Assembly (NCBI GenBank): GCA_021778845.1
Contig: JAJYBU010000011.1
Coordinates: 41,353-105,352, forward strand
DNA: 64,000 nt
Source of the DNA: Acidobacteriota bacterium
GTDB taxonomy: Bacteria; Acidobacteriota; Terriglobia; Terriglobales; Acidobacteriaceae
Reading direction: 5' to 3'
Part shown: piece after piece, positions 8,512 to 16,086 of the stretch
Layout: the number at the start of each line of letters is the position of its first letter
Position numbering within the stretch: the stretch's first letter is position 1
Notes under the pieces: model-generated
What the model saw: only the letters and a program-made list of their open reading frames with translations
Told to the model about the DNA's origin: nothing
Databases searched by the model: none
Position numbers and translations under genes: made by a program

Positions 8512-9945
8512 TTAGCCTCCTGTGGTTGACGTGTTGTAGCCCAGTTGCGTATCAATTTGCCTCATCTCGGTGGGCAACTGTTGAAGCAGAATCTCAGCCT
8601 GGCTCAAATCGCTGGTCAACTGTGTCCGCAGCGGGGCAATCACGTTAGCCTCGAAATTGGTAATGTCGGTTTTCAGCCCACTGGTTTGGTTGCTAATGCT
8701 CTGCAGATCTACGGTGAAAGCTCCGTCTGCCGGGCTGATGAAGCTGGTCAGTTGCTTATCCAGAGAGTTCCCAAAGCCATTCAGCGAAGCTCCTTGAAAA
8801 AAGTTCTGCACATCACTGAAATTGCTCTGCAGTGTGCTGGCCAGCGCTGAGCTATTCACGCTCAGCGTTCCGTCGGCATTCACCGAGATGCCCATGGAAG
8901 TCAGGTTCGGAACCGTGGTACTGCTGCTGCCTGAGGCCGGCGCAGCGGTATAGCTTGATGCCTGCAGTAACTCGCTCTGCAAATTCCGCACAGCAGGATC
9001 CTGCGCCAGGGACCCTTGACCGGAACCTGCGGTGTTGTTAAATTCTGCATTGAGATCGGTCATAACGGTGTTGTAGTCCGTCACAAACTGATTGATGGCC
9101 GCGGCTGCCGTCGCAGTATCGGGCGCAACCGACAGGCTCGCCGAGGTCCCCGCCGAACTCGTCCCCCAAAGGTTGAGCGTCAACCCAGGAACTGCGCCCG
9201 TCACGGTATTCGATGCGCTTGAAATACTGATTCCATTCACGGTAAGCGAGGCGTTAATGCCGGTCACCGCAGACGCAAATCCAAAACCGCTGCCCGTAGA
9301 GGTCACCGTAAAGTTGCCGCTACTGCCGGAAGTATTACTCGCAATCGCGATCCTGGAGCCCGACGCATCATTGATGATGCTCGCGGTAAGCCCAAGGCCC
9401 AAACCATTGATCGCCGTCTGCAGATCGGCTAGTGTATTGACGCCGCTCCCCGTGGTAATGGTCGCGGCCGTGCCACCGTTATTGGTAATAGTAAAAGTCT
9501 CGGCCGGCAGCGTAGTAGAAGCGCTTGCCACCGTCGTCGAAGAATAGGATGCAGTGCTTGCAAGGTTATTGACCACCACCACGTTATTTCCCGTCGGACT
9601 GCCGGAACTCGCCGTAGCAGTGACGACGCTTGTATTGGAGGACGTGACAGTGGTTGCAGCCAACGGACCCGTCAGACTGTTGAGCGCCTGCATATCGTTG
9701 TCGAGGCTGGTTACGTTGCTCTGAATCGAAGTCAATGCATTCGATTGACTTTGCAGCACGCTTATCTGCGAATTCCAGGTATCTTCCGGAGCCCGCGCAG
9801 CCGTTACGGCCGAATTCACCGCGGCCGCCACGTCGATTCCCGGAGTGGCGGCTCCCGTCGCCGCCTGCAGAATGGTGCTCAAGTCGGCCGCTGTAGAGGT
9901 GTTGGCCGAACTCAGTAACGAACCCAGTAGTGAGGTTGAGCTCAT
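8512..9945 (-). CDS. fliD: flagellar filament capping protein FliD
   Basis: The 477-residue hook-associated protein 2. The N-terminal FliD_N region (PGIDVAAAVNSAVTAARAP) begins near residue 35; long Ala/Ser/Thr/Gly-rich variable domains occupy the middle, and the C-terminal FliD_C region has SNFSDVQNFFQGA followed by terminal heptads. Some Acidobacteria share this low-complexity surface composition. I use ATG 9945 rather than an in-frame codon at 10011, because the latter would extend into the leader of a sigma-28-like promoter (10027-10054). Ser/Thr/Ala content resembles the neighbouring flagellin. Confidence 0.92.
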   Translation of the reverse strand: MSSTSLLGSLLSSANTSTAADLSTILQAATGAATPGIDVAAAVNSAVTAARAPEDTWNSQISVLQSQSNALTSIQSNVTSLDNDMQALNSLTGPLAATTVTSSNTSVVTATASSGSPTGNNVVVVNNLASTASYSSTTVASASTTLPAETFTITNNGGTAATITTGSGVNTLADLQTAINGLGLGLTASIINDASGSRIAIASNTSGSSGNFTVTSTGSGFGFASAVTGINASLTVNGISISSASNTVTGAVPGLTLNLWGTSSAGTSASLSVAPDTATAAAAINQFVTDYNTVMTDLNAEFNNTAGSGQGSLAQDPAVRNLQSELLQASSYTAAPASGSSSTTVPNLTSMGISVNADGTLSVNSSALASTLQSNFSDVQNFFQGASLNGFGNSLDKQLTSFISPADGAFTVDLQSISNQTSGLKTDITNFEANVIAPLRTQLTSDLSQAEILLQQLPTEMRQIDTQLGYNTSTTGG

Positions 9946-10026
9946 AGCCCTTGTGTATTCCTTTCCTCGGGGAGTTGCATTTGCCAGCGCGTTCGAGAGT
10001 GCTGAGGCCACTAGGCCACAACCACA

Positions 10027-10054
10027 CTATCGGCAGACTCAGGGGATTCGTTTA
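10027..10054 (-). promoter_or_regulatory. sigma-28-like promoter of fliD-fliS
   Basis: On the minus strand TAAA (10051-10054), a 16-bp spacer and GCCGATAG (10027-10034) resemble the flagellar sigma-28 consensus TAAA-N15-GCCGATAA. It is about 80 bp before the fliD start and downstream of the flagellin terminator, as expected for a separate late operon. Confidence 0.7.
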
Positions 10055-10065
10055 GCCTGATCGAC

Positions 10066-10094
10066 AAAAAAGGTGGCGCCCATAAGGCGCCACC
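10066..10094 (-). terminator. rho-independent terminator of flagellin gene
   Basis: Perfect 9-bp stem GGTGGCGCC/GGCGCCACC (arms 10086-10094 and 10072-10080), 5-nt loop, then six Ts in the minus-strand reading direction. It lies about 20 bp behind the flagellin stop. Confidence 0.93.
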
Positions 10095-10116
10095 GGTTGG
10101 AGGAGGAAGAAAGTGC

Positions 10117-11343
10117 TTACTGGAGAAGCTTCAACACGGCCTGTTGAGCCTGATTGGACTGCGACATCGCAGCCATACCGGTCTGCTCCAGTACGTTGTA
10201 CTGCGTCATCTTCGCAACTGTAGTTCCGATGTCAGCGTTCTGAATGTTGTTCTGAGCACTCGTCAGGTTCTGGACTTCGGTATTCTGCACACCCTCAGTC
10301 GCCGTCAACTGGTTCACGTTGGCACCGATGGTGCCGCGTTGAGCTGCTACGGTGCTGATCGCGTTGGTGATCTGGAGTAACGCGGCCTGAGCGCCGGTGG
10401 GCGTTGAAAGATTGCCAGTCAATCCCAGGGCTGTGGACGAGAGGGCGCTGATAGTAGTCCCCAGGCTCGCGCTGCCGCCCGCCGTTCCGTCGCTGGTATA
10501 GACCGTGTCAGCAAGAGGCACGAAGGATGTGGAGGTGAACGTACCCAACCCCGTGGTGGTGCCGCCTACTGTAACGGACTGACCATAGGACGCCTGTGCG
10601 CTAGTAGTCGAAGTCGATATAGATAAGTCAGCTGCCGTGGCGGTTGGTGTAGACGAGGAAAGTCCAGCAAAGTCCGCAGCAGTGGCCGCGACACCATTGA
10701 CAGTGCCAGAGATAGTCCAAGAGCCAGCAGCACCACCTGTGGTGCCCGCCGAGCCAGCGCCAAGAGTGCCGATGTCTGTTGCCAATTGGGCAGCAGTTGC
10801 AGTTGTACCTACCGTATACGTCGCTACAGCGCCGCTCCCCAGCGTGATCGTGAGACCGCTAACCACTGCTGCTGTCGAAGCAACTGCAGTGCCGCTGGTC
10901 GCCGTAGCAGCCGTAACCGCCGCATTGCCGCTGAACACGTTCGAACCATTGAAGTTCGTAGTCTGGCCAATCTGGTTAATCTCGCTCATAATCGACGTGA
11001 ACTGGGTGTTCGCTGCCGTGGCCTGGCTTGTGGTGAGGCCACCGTTGGCGGCTTCTGTCGCAATCGACACTGCCTGATTGAGCAGCGACGTGACCTGCGA
11101 AAGTGCACCATCAGCGGTCTGTAGAAGGCCAACACCGTTGGACGCGTTCTGGCTGGACTGGGTGAGGGCTGCGATGTTGGCTCCCAATCCGTTAGCAATC
11201 GAAAGACCCGCAGGATCGTTCGAGCCCGAGTTAATTCTCAACCCGGTGGACAGTTGCTGTAGTGTGTTTTGCAGACTAGTCTGCGTGGAGGAAAGGGCGT
11301 TCTCTGCGACCAGAGAAGAGACGTTATTGAGTACACTGATCAT
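10117..11343 (-). CDS. fliC: flagellin
   Basis: A 408-residue filament subunit. The N-terminal D0/D1 domain (VLNNVSSLVAENALSSTQ, then LSTGLRINSGSNDPAGLSIA) and the C-terminal D1/D0 domain (AQRGTIGANVNQL, NIQNADIGTTVAKMTQYNV) are canonical. The middle, about residues 140-310, is a variable Ala/Thr/Gly-rich surface domain. The start at 11343 is supported by AAGGAG ten bases upstream; an in-frame start 12 codons earlier lacks support. It is transcribed alone from a sigma-28-like promoter (11449-11475) and ends at a strong terminator. Confidence 0.96.
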   Translation of the reverse strand: MISVLNNVSSLVAENALSSTQTSLQNTLQQLSTGLRINSGSNDPAGLSIANGLGANIAALTQSSQNASNGVGLLQTADGALSQVTSLLNQAVSIATEAANGGLTTSQATAANTQFTSIMSEINQIGQTTNFNGSNVFSGNAAVTAATATSGTAVASTAAVVSGLTITLGSGAVATYTVGTTATAAQLATDIGTLGAGSAGTTGGAAGSWTISGTVNGVAATAADFAGLSSSTPTATAADLSISTSTTSAQASYGQSVTVGGTTTGLGTFTSTSFVPLADTVYTSDGTAGGSASLGTTISALSSTALGLTGNLSTPTGAQAALLQITNAISTVAAQRGTIGANVNQLTATEGVQNTEVQNLTSAQNNIQNADIGTTVAKMTQYNVLEQTGMAAMSQSNQAQQAVLKLLQ

Positions 11344-11448
11344 CGGCTTGTTGCTCCTTATATCGAATTCCGCCTGCACCGAACCGGTTTTGTTTGCTTC
11401 AAGGTCCAGAATCGTTACTTGGAGCAGGTGGTTATTGTTACGAGCAAT

Positions 11449-11475
11449 CTATCGGCATCTTCTTTTGGGATTCTA
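11449..11475 (-). promoter_or_regulatory. sigma-28-like promoter of flagellin gene
   Basis: On the minus strand TAGA (11472-11475), a 15-bp spacer and GCCGATAG (11449-11456) match the sigma-28 (FliA) consensus with one mismatch in each box. It lies about 105 bp before the start codon. The -10 octamer is identical to that before fliD. Confidence 0.78.
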
Positions 11476-11820
11476 GAGAGCTTCAAAATCTTTTTTGACC
11501 CTCCCCCGCGAATCATGGCGCTGGCCCTAAATACAAGCCTGCCTAATCATTCCGCTGTTCCAGTTGCAACGCCTGCGCTGCCGCCATCCATTGAATACAG
11601 CGATGGACGATAGAGCATCTCGCCAAGCCTGGTCTCTAATACTTCGAGAACCGACCACCAATCCCTCAGCAGAGGCACGGGCAGACACACCGTACGCGAT
11701 CGTCGCAACCGACCAGCCTGTTTTCAGCATCTGCCAGCATCGCTGCGTGAGCGGCGCTCGACAACGGAACAGCAATCATGGCAGACTTCGTCCTCATCAC
11801 CGGCAACCGTCCGCCAATAT
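11476..11820. other. intergenic region, nothing recognised
   Basis: Lies between the flagellin promoter and the end of the Gfo/Idh/MocA gene. I see no gene, RNA or clear hairpin. Reading frames here lack coding character. Confidence 0.45.
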
Positions 11821-12915
11821 TCAGAGCGGTAGGGGTTCCCCCGCCTTCGCGCTCGAGCGGTATACAGCCTCCACCAGCGCCATGGTCTCATAAGCAGACT
11901 CAAAGCCGGTTGGCAACTCCGCAACCGCCCCCTCCACATAAGCCTGTAGCGCTCCCATGCTGCCAACAAACGCATCTGGAAACCAGTTCCCTTCGACAGG
12001 CACCCGCAGCCACCGCCGGTCTTCGCTGCCGCGCACCGCGTACGAAAGCGTATCCGGCTTGCCCTTCGGATAATCCAGATTCACACCCATATCCATTCGC
12101 ATCGCCCCTTGCGTTCCCTCCCACTGGACGAAACTGCATTGGCTCTCATCGGCAAAGTCATGACCATGATTCGTCACCACGAACACTCGCTTCCAATCGC
12201 CATAGTCCAGCACAATAGACGACTTCGTCGCCGCCAATCCAGCACACTGCGGATTCCTCACCGTCTTTGCATACACTCCGATGGGGTTGCCGAGCCAAGA
12301 GCGAATTAGATCCAGGTAGTGAATGCTGTGATATAGCACCTCCAGGCGCGGCGCCGTAGCGAGAAACGTCCACAGCTTCCACGGCGTGTAGGTCCGAACC
12401 TGGACCTCCATATCGTGCAATTCACCCAGCAGCCCTTCGCGAGCCAGTGCAACGGCACCGAGGTTATTCGGTGCATACCGCAGTTGGAAGTTGACGGCCA
12501 GTGTGAGACCCCGCCGGCGGCAATGGTCACGTATGGCTCTGGCTTCTTCCAGGGTCTCGCCCATGGGCTTCTGCAATAACACGGCAGCACCAGCAGGAAG
12601 TTGCGGCAGAATCGTCATGATCTGCGACGCAGGAACCGCAACATCAAAGATCGCGTCTGCCGGAGCAAAGCGCACCGCATCTGCAATCGACCCAAAGCTG
12701 TGCCCGATCTTCCAGTCGGCTGCAAGCTCGGCTGCTTTATCGCGTGCAATATCCGCGACCGCAATCACCGGAAATCCGGCCTTCTGGTAGGCGGGCAGAT
12801 GCGCAGCCCGAATGATGCCACCAGATCCCAGAATTACGATGGGCCGAACTGCCTTCGGACGTGGCGGCACTGCCTGTTTCACAGCAACTCCGTAGCGTTC
12901 TTGATCACCTTCCAT
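11821..12915 (-). CDS. Gfo/Idh/MocA-family oxidoreductase
   Basis: A 364-residue NAD(P)-dependent dehydrogenase of the glucose-fructose oxidoreductase/inositol dehydrogenase superfamily. The Rossmann fold starts near residue 25 (VILGSGGIIRAAHLPAY). The family EKP motif reads QKP here (VLLQKPMGETLEEA), an unusual Glu-to-Gln change; the central YHSIHYLDLIRSWLG is typical of the C-terminal substrate domain. The substrate cannot be read from sequence: it could oxidise a sugar, inositol or hydroxy acid. It lies about 100 bp behind lutC on the same strand, so it may be part of the lactate operon or an unrelated gene. Confidence 0.88.
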   Translation of the reverse strand: MEGDQERYGVAVKQAVPPRPKAVRPIVILGSGGIIRAAHLPAYQKAGFPVIAVADIARDKAAELAADWKIGHSFGSIADAVRFAPADAIFDVAVPASQIMTILPQLPAGAAVLLQKPMGETLEEARAIRDHCRRRGLTLAVNFQLRYAPNNLGAVALAREGLLGELHDMEVQVRTYTPWKLWTFLATAPRLEVLYHSIHYLDLIRSWLGNPIGVYAKTVRNPQCAGLAATKSSIVLDYGDWKRVFVVTNHGHDFADESQCSFVQWEGTQGAMRMDMGVNLDYPKGKPDTLSYAVRGSEDRRWLRVPVEGNWFPDAFVGSMGALQAYVEGAVAELPTGFESAYETMALVEAVYRSSAKAGEPLPL

Positions 12916-13020
12916 CTTTTCCCCAATCGCCCCGCTCCACCACAGTGTAACTTGCGATGTGTCATGCAGCTAGAAAGCTATCTTGTGGCGACGATGACGG
13001 CGTTCATGGCCTACAGTGCC

Positions 13021-13674
13021 CTACACGACGAGCACGACATCAAGAAAGCGAGGACCGTGGACGCCCTTGATCCGCGTCATCTCGATATCTGCTGTCGCCG
13101 AAGGCCCGGAGAAAAAGGTCGTAGGCAACGCGGACATACCATCGAGTTGCGCAAAGGATTCCGGAACAGTCTCCACAACCTGCTCAGCAAATACCACGCA
13201 TAGATGGTAATCGGGGACCAGCGAAAGGATCCGCGGCCCCTGTGCCGCAGCATTCTGCAGCACGATGGAGCCGGTCGCTGCAATAGCAACGGTACAACCC
13301 GTGAGAACACCGTCCATGCGGTCAAGTTGATAGTCGTCGAAGTGCGTACCCACTTCAAAGTCCAAACCCTTCGGCAACCACCCATCTGGTAATCCTCCAG
13401 GAATCGCAATCTTCCTGCGACCACGTGCCTCAAGAATCCGCGCGATCTCTTCGCTGATCTTCTCCACCGAGCACCGCGTCACTCCAGCATCATATTCGGC
13501 CAGTCGATGGGCGAAGAGATCCATCAGAGCATCGCGTCCCAAGGTACCCTCACGTTTATAAGCGCGCGGAATTGCGTCATATTCAGCGGCGATTCCACTA
13601 GCATCCATCGAACGCCCCAAGGCGGACCGAATGCTGTTCAAGATGGCCGTGCGTGCATCCGAACTATTCGACAT
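13021..13674 (-). CDS. lutC: lactate utilization protein LutC
   Basis: A 217-residue LUD-domain protein, third subunit of the LutABC complex that oxidises L-lactate to pyruvate. The LUD core is visible as the run from IAIPGGLPDGW through GCTVAIAATGSIVL to LSLVPDYHLCVV. The start ATG 13674 has AGGAGG six bases upstream inside the end of lutB, an 11-bp overlap that suggests coupled translation. Confidence 0.93.
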   Translation of the reverse strand: MSNSSDARTAILNSIRSALGRSMDASGIAAEYDAIPRAYKREGTLGRDALMDLFAHRLAEYDAGVTRCSVEKISEEIARILEARGRRKIAIPGGLPDGWLPKGLDFEVGTHFDDYQLDRMDGVLTGCTVAIAATGSIVLQNAAAQGPRILSLVPDYHLCVVFAEQVVETVPESFAQLDGMSALPTTFFSGPSATADIEMTRIKGVHGPRFLDVVLVV

Positions 13675-15142
13675 CGGATTCCTCCTTCACTATCCCGTGA
13701 TCTGCGGACGGTTTACGCTGCGCCCACCAATCGCGAAAGGTCTGGTCTGGCAGCGGCATCAGATCGCGCGTCTGCGTCCATCCAGAGAGCATGGAGGGTA
13801 GTCGTTCGATCACGCCATTCTGGGATACCACCAGCTTCTGACCGATCTGTCCAAGATGCTGCGCGAGCGACAGTCGGCTCGAACTAGCGAACAAGAACGC
13901 AGCCGCCTGCATCCCCATGTTCCACATGCCAAACTTACCACTGAACGTCTTCTGGTCTTCCTCGACAATCTTTCCGCGCAGATGAATCAACACCTCCGGA
14001 ATATTGATCTTCACTGGGCATACCTCGTAGCACGCCCCACACAGCGAAGAAGCATACGGTAGTGACCGCCCTTCCGTCATGGAGTGAAGCTGCGGCGTCA
14101 GAATCGCACCAATCGGCCCTGCATACACCGATTCATACGCATGCCCCCCGGTCTGGTGATACACCGGGCAAACGTTCAGACATGCGGCACAGCGAATGCA
14201 TTGCAGCGTCTGCCGCGACTCCGCATCGCCAAGAATCGGGCTGCGCCGATTATCCAGCAGCACCACGTGGAACTCTTTGGGACCATCTCCCTCGTGCACC
14301 CCCGTCCAGATAGAGTTATATGGATTCATCCGCTCACCCGTAGCCGAGCGCGGCAACGTCTGCAAAAACACTTCCATGTCGCGATACTTCGGGAGAACCT
14401 TTTCGATGCCCACCAACGAAATAAGCACGTCAGGCAGGGTCAGGCACATTCGGCCATTCCCTTCCGACTCCACAATGCACACCGCCCCATTCTCAGCAAT
14501 CAGAAAATTAGCTCCCGAAACAGCCACCTTGACGCGTAGATATTTTTCCCGCAGATACGTCCGCGCCGCAGAGGCCAGATCTTCAGGTCTCTCGCCCAGA
14601 TCAGGCAGATTCATCTCGCGTTTGAATATCTCCCGCACTTCCTGGCGATTCTTATGCAGCGCCGGAACAACAAAGTGTGAGGGCTTGTCATGCCCGAGTT
14701 GAATAATCAACTCGGCAAGGTCTGTTTCAATCGGGTGAATGCCGTTGGCCTCAAGGTTCTGGTTCAGACCAATCTCTTCGGAGGTCATAGTCTTGATCTT
14801 GATCACCTCCTTGGCATCGTGCTTCTGGATCAGCCCAAGGATGATGCGATTCGCTTCAGCCGAATCGCGCGCCCAGTGCACCTGACCACCTGCACGCGTA
14901 CAAGCCTCCTCGAACTGCGCCAGGTAGAAGTGCAGATGCGCCAATGAATGCGCGCGTATCGCCGCTCCCGCATCGCGTAGCTGCTGCCAGTCAGAAAGTT
15001 CCCCGACCACGTTGTTGCGCTTCGCCTGAATTACGTTGGTGGCGTGGCGAACATTGCTGCGAATCTGCGAATCCTGCAGCAACTCCTTCGCTGCCTCCGG
15101 AAAGTCGCGGTCCGACCAGTGAGCTTGTTCTTGAGTCGTCAT
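13664..15142 (-). CDS. lutB: iron-sulfur lactate utilization protein LutB
   Basis: A 492-residue protein with an N-terminal LUD-type domain (motifs VKVAVSGANFLIAENG and CLTLPDVLISLVGIEKV) followed by two 4Fe-4S clusters at about residues 313-375: CIRCAACLNVCPVYHQ and CGACYEVCPVKINIPEV. It passes electrons from lactate within the LutABC complex at the membrane. The ATG start overlaps the lutA stop by four bases (ATGA, 15139-15142), and its 3' end overlaps lutC. Confidence 0.95.
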   Translation of the reverse strand: MTTQEQAHWSDRDFPEAAKELLQDSQIRSNVRHATNVIQAKRNNVVGELSDWQQLRDAGAAIRAHSLAHLHFYLAQFEEACTRAGGQVHWARDSAEANRIILGLIQKHDAKEVIKIKTMTSEEIGLNQNLEANGIHPIETDLAELIIQLGHDKPSHFVVPALHKNRQEVREIFKREMNLPDLGERPEDLASAARTYLREKYLRVKVAVSGANFLIAENGAVCIVESEGNGRMCLTLPDVLISLVGIEKVLPKYRDMEVFLQTLPRSATGERMNPYNSIWTGVHEGDGPKEFHVVLLDNRRSPILGDAESRQTLQCIRCAACLNVCPVYHQTGGHAYESVYAGPIGAILTPQLHSMTEGRSLPYASSLCGACYEVCPVKINIPEVLIHLRGKIVEEDQKTFSGKFGMWNMGMQAAAFLFASSSRLSLAQHLGQIGQKLVVSQNGVIERLPSMLSGWTQTRDLMPLPDQTFRDWWAQRKPSADHGIVKEESDVE

Positions 15143-15879
15143 GCCCTGTCTCCTGCAGTCGAAGCAAGTATCTCCGCAATATGTGCGGTGCGAACAAAGG
15201 TGCGCTGCCGATGCAGCGAACCATAGAGGTGCATCAAACAGGAATTATCGACCGCGGTACAAACCTCCGCACCGGTATTCAATACCGTGCGAACCTTATC
15301 AGCCAGCATTGCAGAGGAAACATCTGCATTCTTAATAGAGAACGTTCCGCCAAACCCGCAACACTCCTGCGGGTTCTCGAGTTTCAGAAGTTGCAGCCCA
15401 CGCACTTGCTTCAGCAGTCGGATCGGAATATCTCCAAGGTGCAGACTCCGCTCCGAATGACAACTGGTGTGAAACGTAACCTTGTGCGGATAGGTGGCTC
15501 CAACATCTTCCACTCCGAGCTTCTTCACCAGAAATTCGGTGAACTCATAGATGCGGGGAAGGAGCGCCTGAACGTCTGCCGCTAGCCGCATGTCACCCAC
15601 GCTCTCTGCCGCTTTCAGATAATGATCGCGCATCATGGAAACACAAGAACTGGACGGGACCACAATCGTCTCCGCATCTCGATACACCTCGACAAAATGT
15701 CGAAGGATAGGAACCGCCTCGTTCAGATAGCCGGTGTTCCAATGCATCTGTCCGCAACAGGTCTGTCCCGCACGAAATTCAACCGTATGGCCGAGCCGCT
15801 CCAGAACGCGAACAACCGACTTACCGGTCTCGGGAAACAAAGTGTCGTTATAGCAAGTGATAAACAAGGAAACCCGCAA
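15139..15879 (-). CDS. lutA: lactate utilization protein LutA (CCG-domain Fe-S protein)
   Basis: A 247-residue protein with two cysteine-rich CCG domains (QTCCGQMHW near residue 58 and QECCGFGGTFSIK near residue 188) plus the CYNDTLFP and SSSCVSMMR motifs, as in LutA/GlpC-type subunits. I place the start at TTG 15879 because GGAGG lies nine bases before it; the upstream in-frame TTG (15903) would put that site inside the coding region. First gene of lutABC, about 200 bp behind the D-lactate dehydrogenase gene. Confidence 0.92.
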   Translation of the reverse strand: MRVSLFITCYNDTLFPETGKSVVRVLERLGHTVEFRAGQTCCGQMHWNTGYLNEAVPILRHFVEVYRDAETIVVPSSSCVSMMRDHYLKAAESVGDMRLAADVQALLPRIYEFTEFLVKKLGVEDVGATYPHKVTFHTSCHSERSLHLGDIPIRLLKQVRGLQLLKLENPQECCGFGGTFSIKNADVSSAMLADKVRTVLNTGAEVCTAVDNSCLMHLYGSLHRQRTFVRTAHIAEILASTAGDRA

Positions 15880-16027
15880 AGTAAGCCGCCTCCAAAGTGG
15901 CAAAACGTTGATGACCTATGCCAACAGCACTGCACCGCCTGCGTCGCATAAACCATGACAAAATCAATATAGCGCTTAGTTCTCAGAACCTTGCTACGGA
16001 CATATCCGCAGGGCAGATCGTGAGAAT

Positions 16028-16049
16028 AGGTTTGCAACACTACAAACCT
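16028..16049. promoter_or_regulatory. inverted repeat between dld-like gene and lutA
   Basis: Arms AGGTTTG (16028-16034) and CAAACCT (16043-16049) with an 8-nt spacer, about 150 bp before lutA. It could be a regulator site or a weak terminator behind the upstream gene; no T-run follows. Confidence 0.3.
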
Positions 16050-16086
16050 GTTCGTGCAACCCCGCCGAAAGCAAATGCCACAAATT

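Noticed and set aside
9092..9547. Plus-strand frame of 151 codons in the fliD region
   Set aside because: It is antisense to the Ala/Thr/Ser-rich middle of fliD, and its Val/Ala/Pro-rich translation is a codon-bias shadow.
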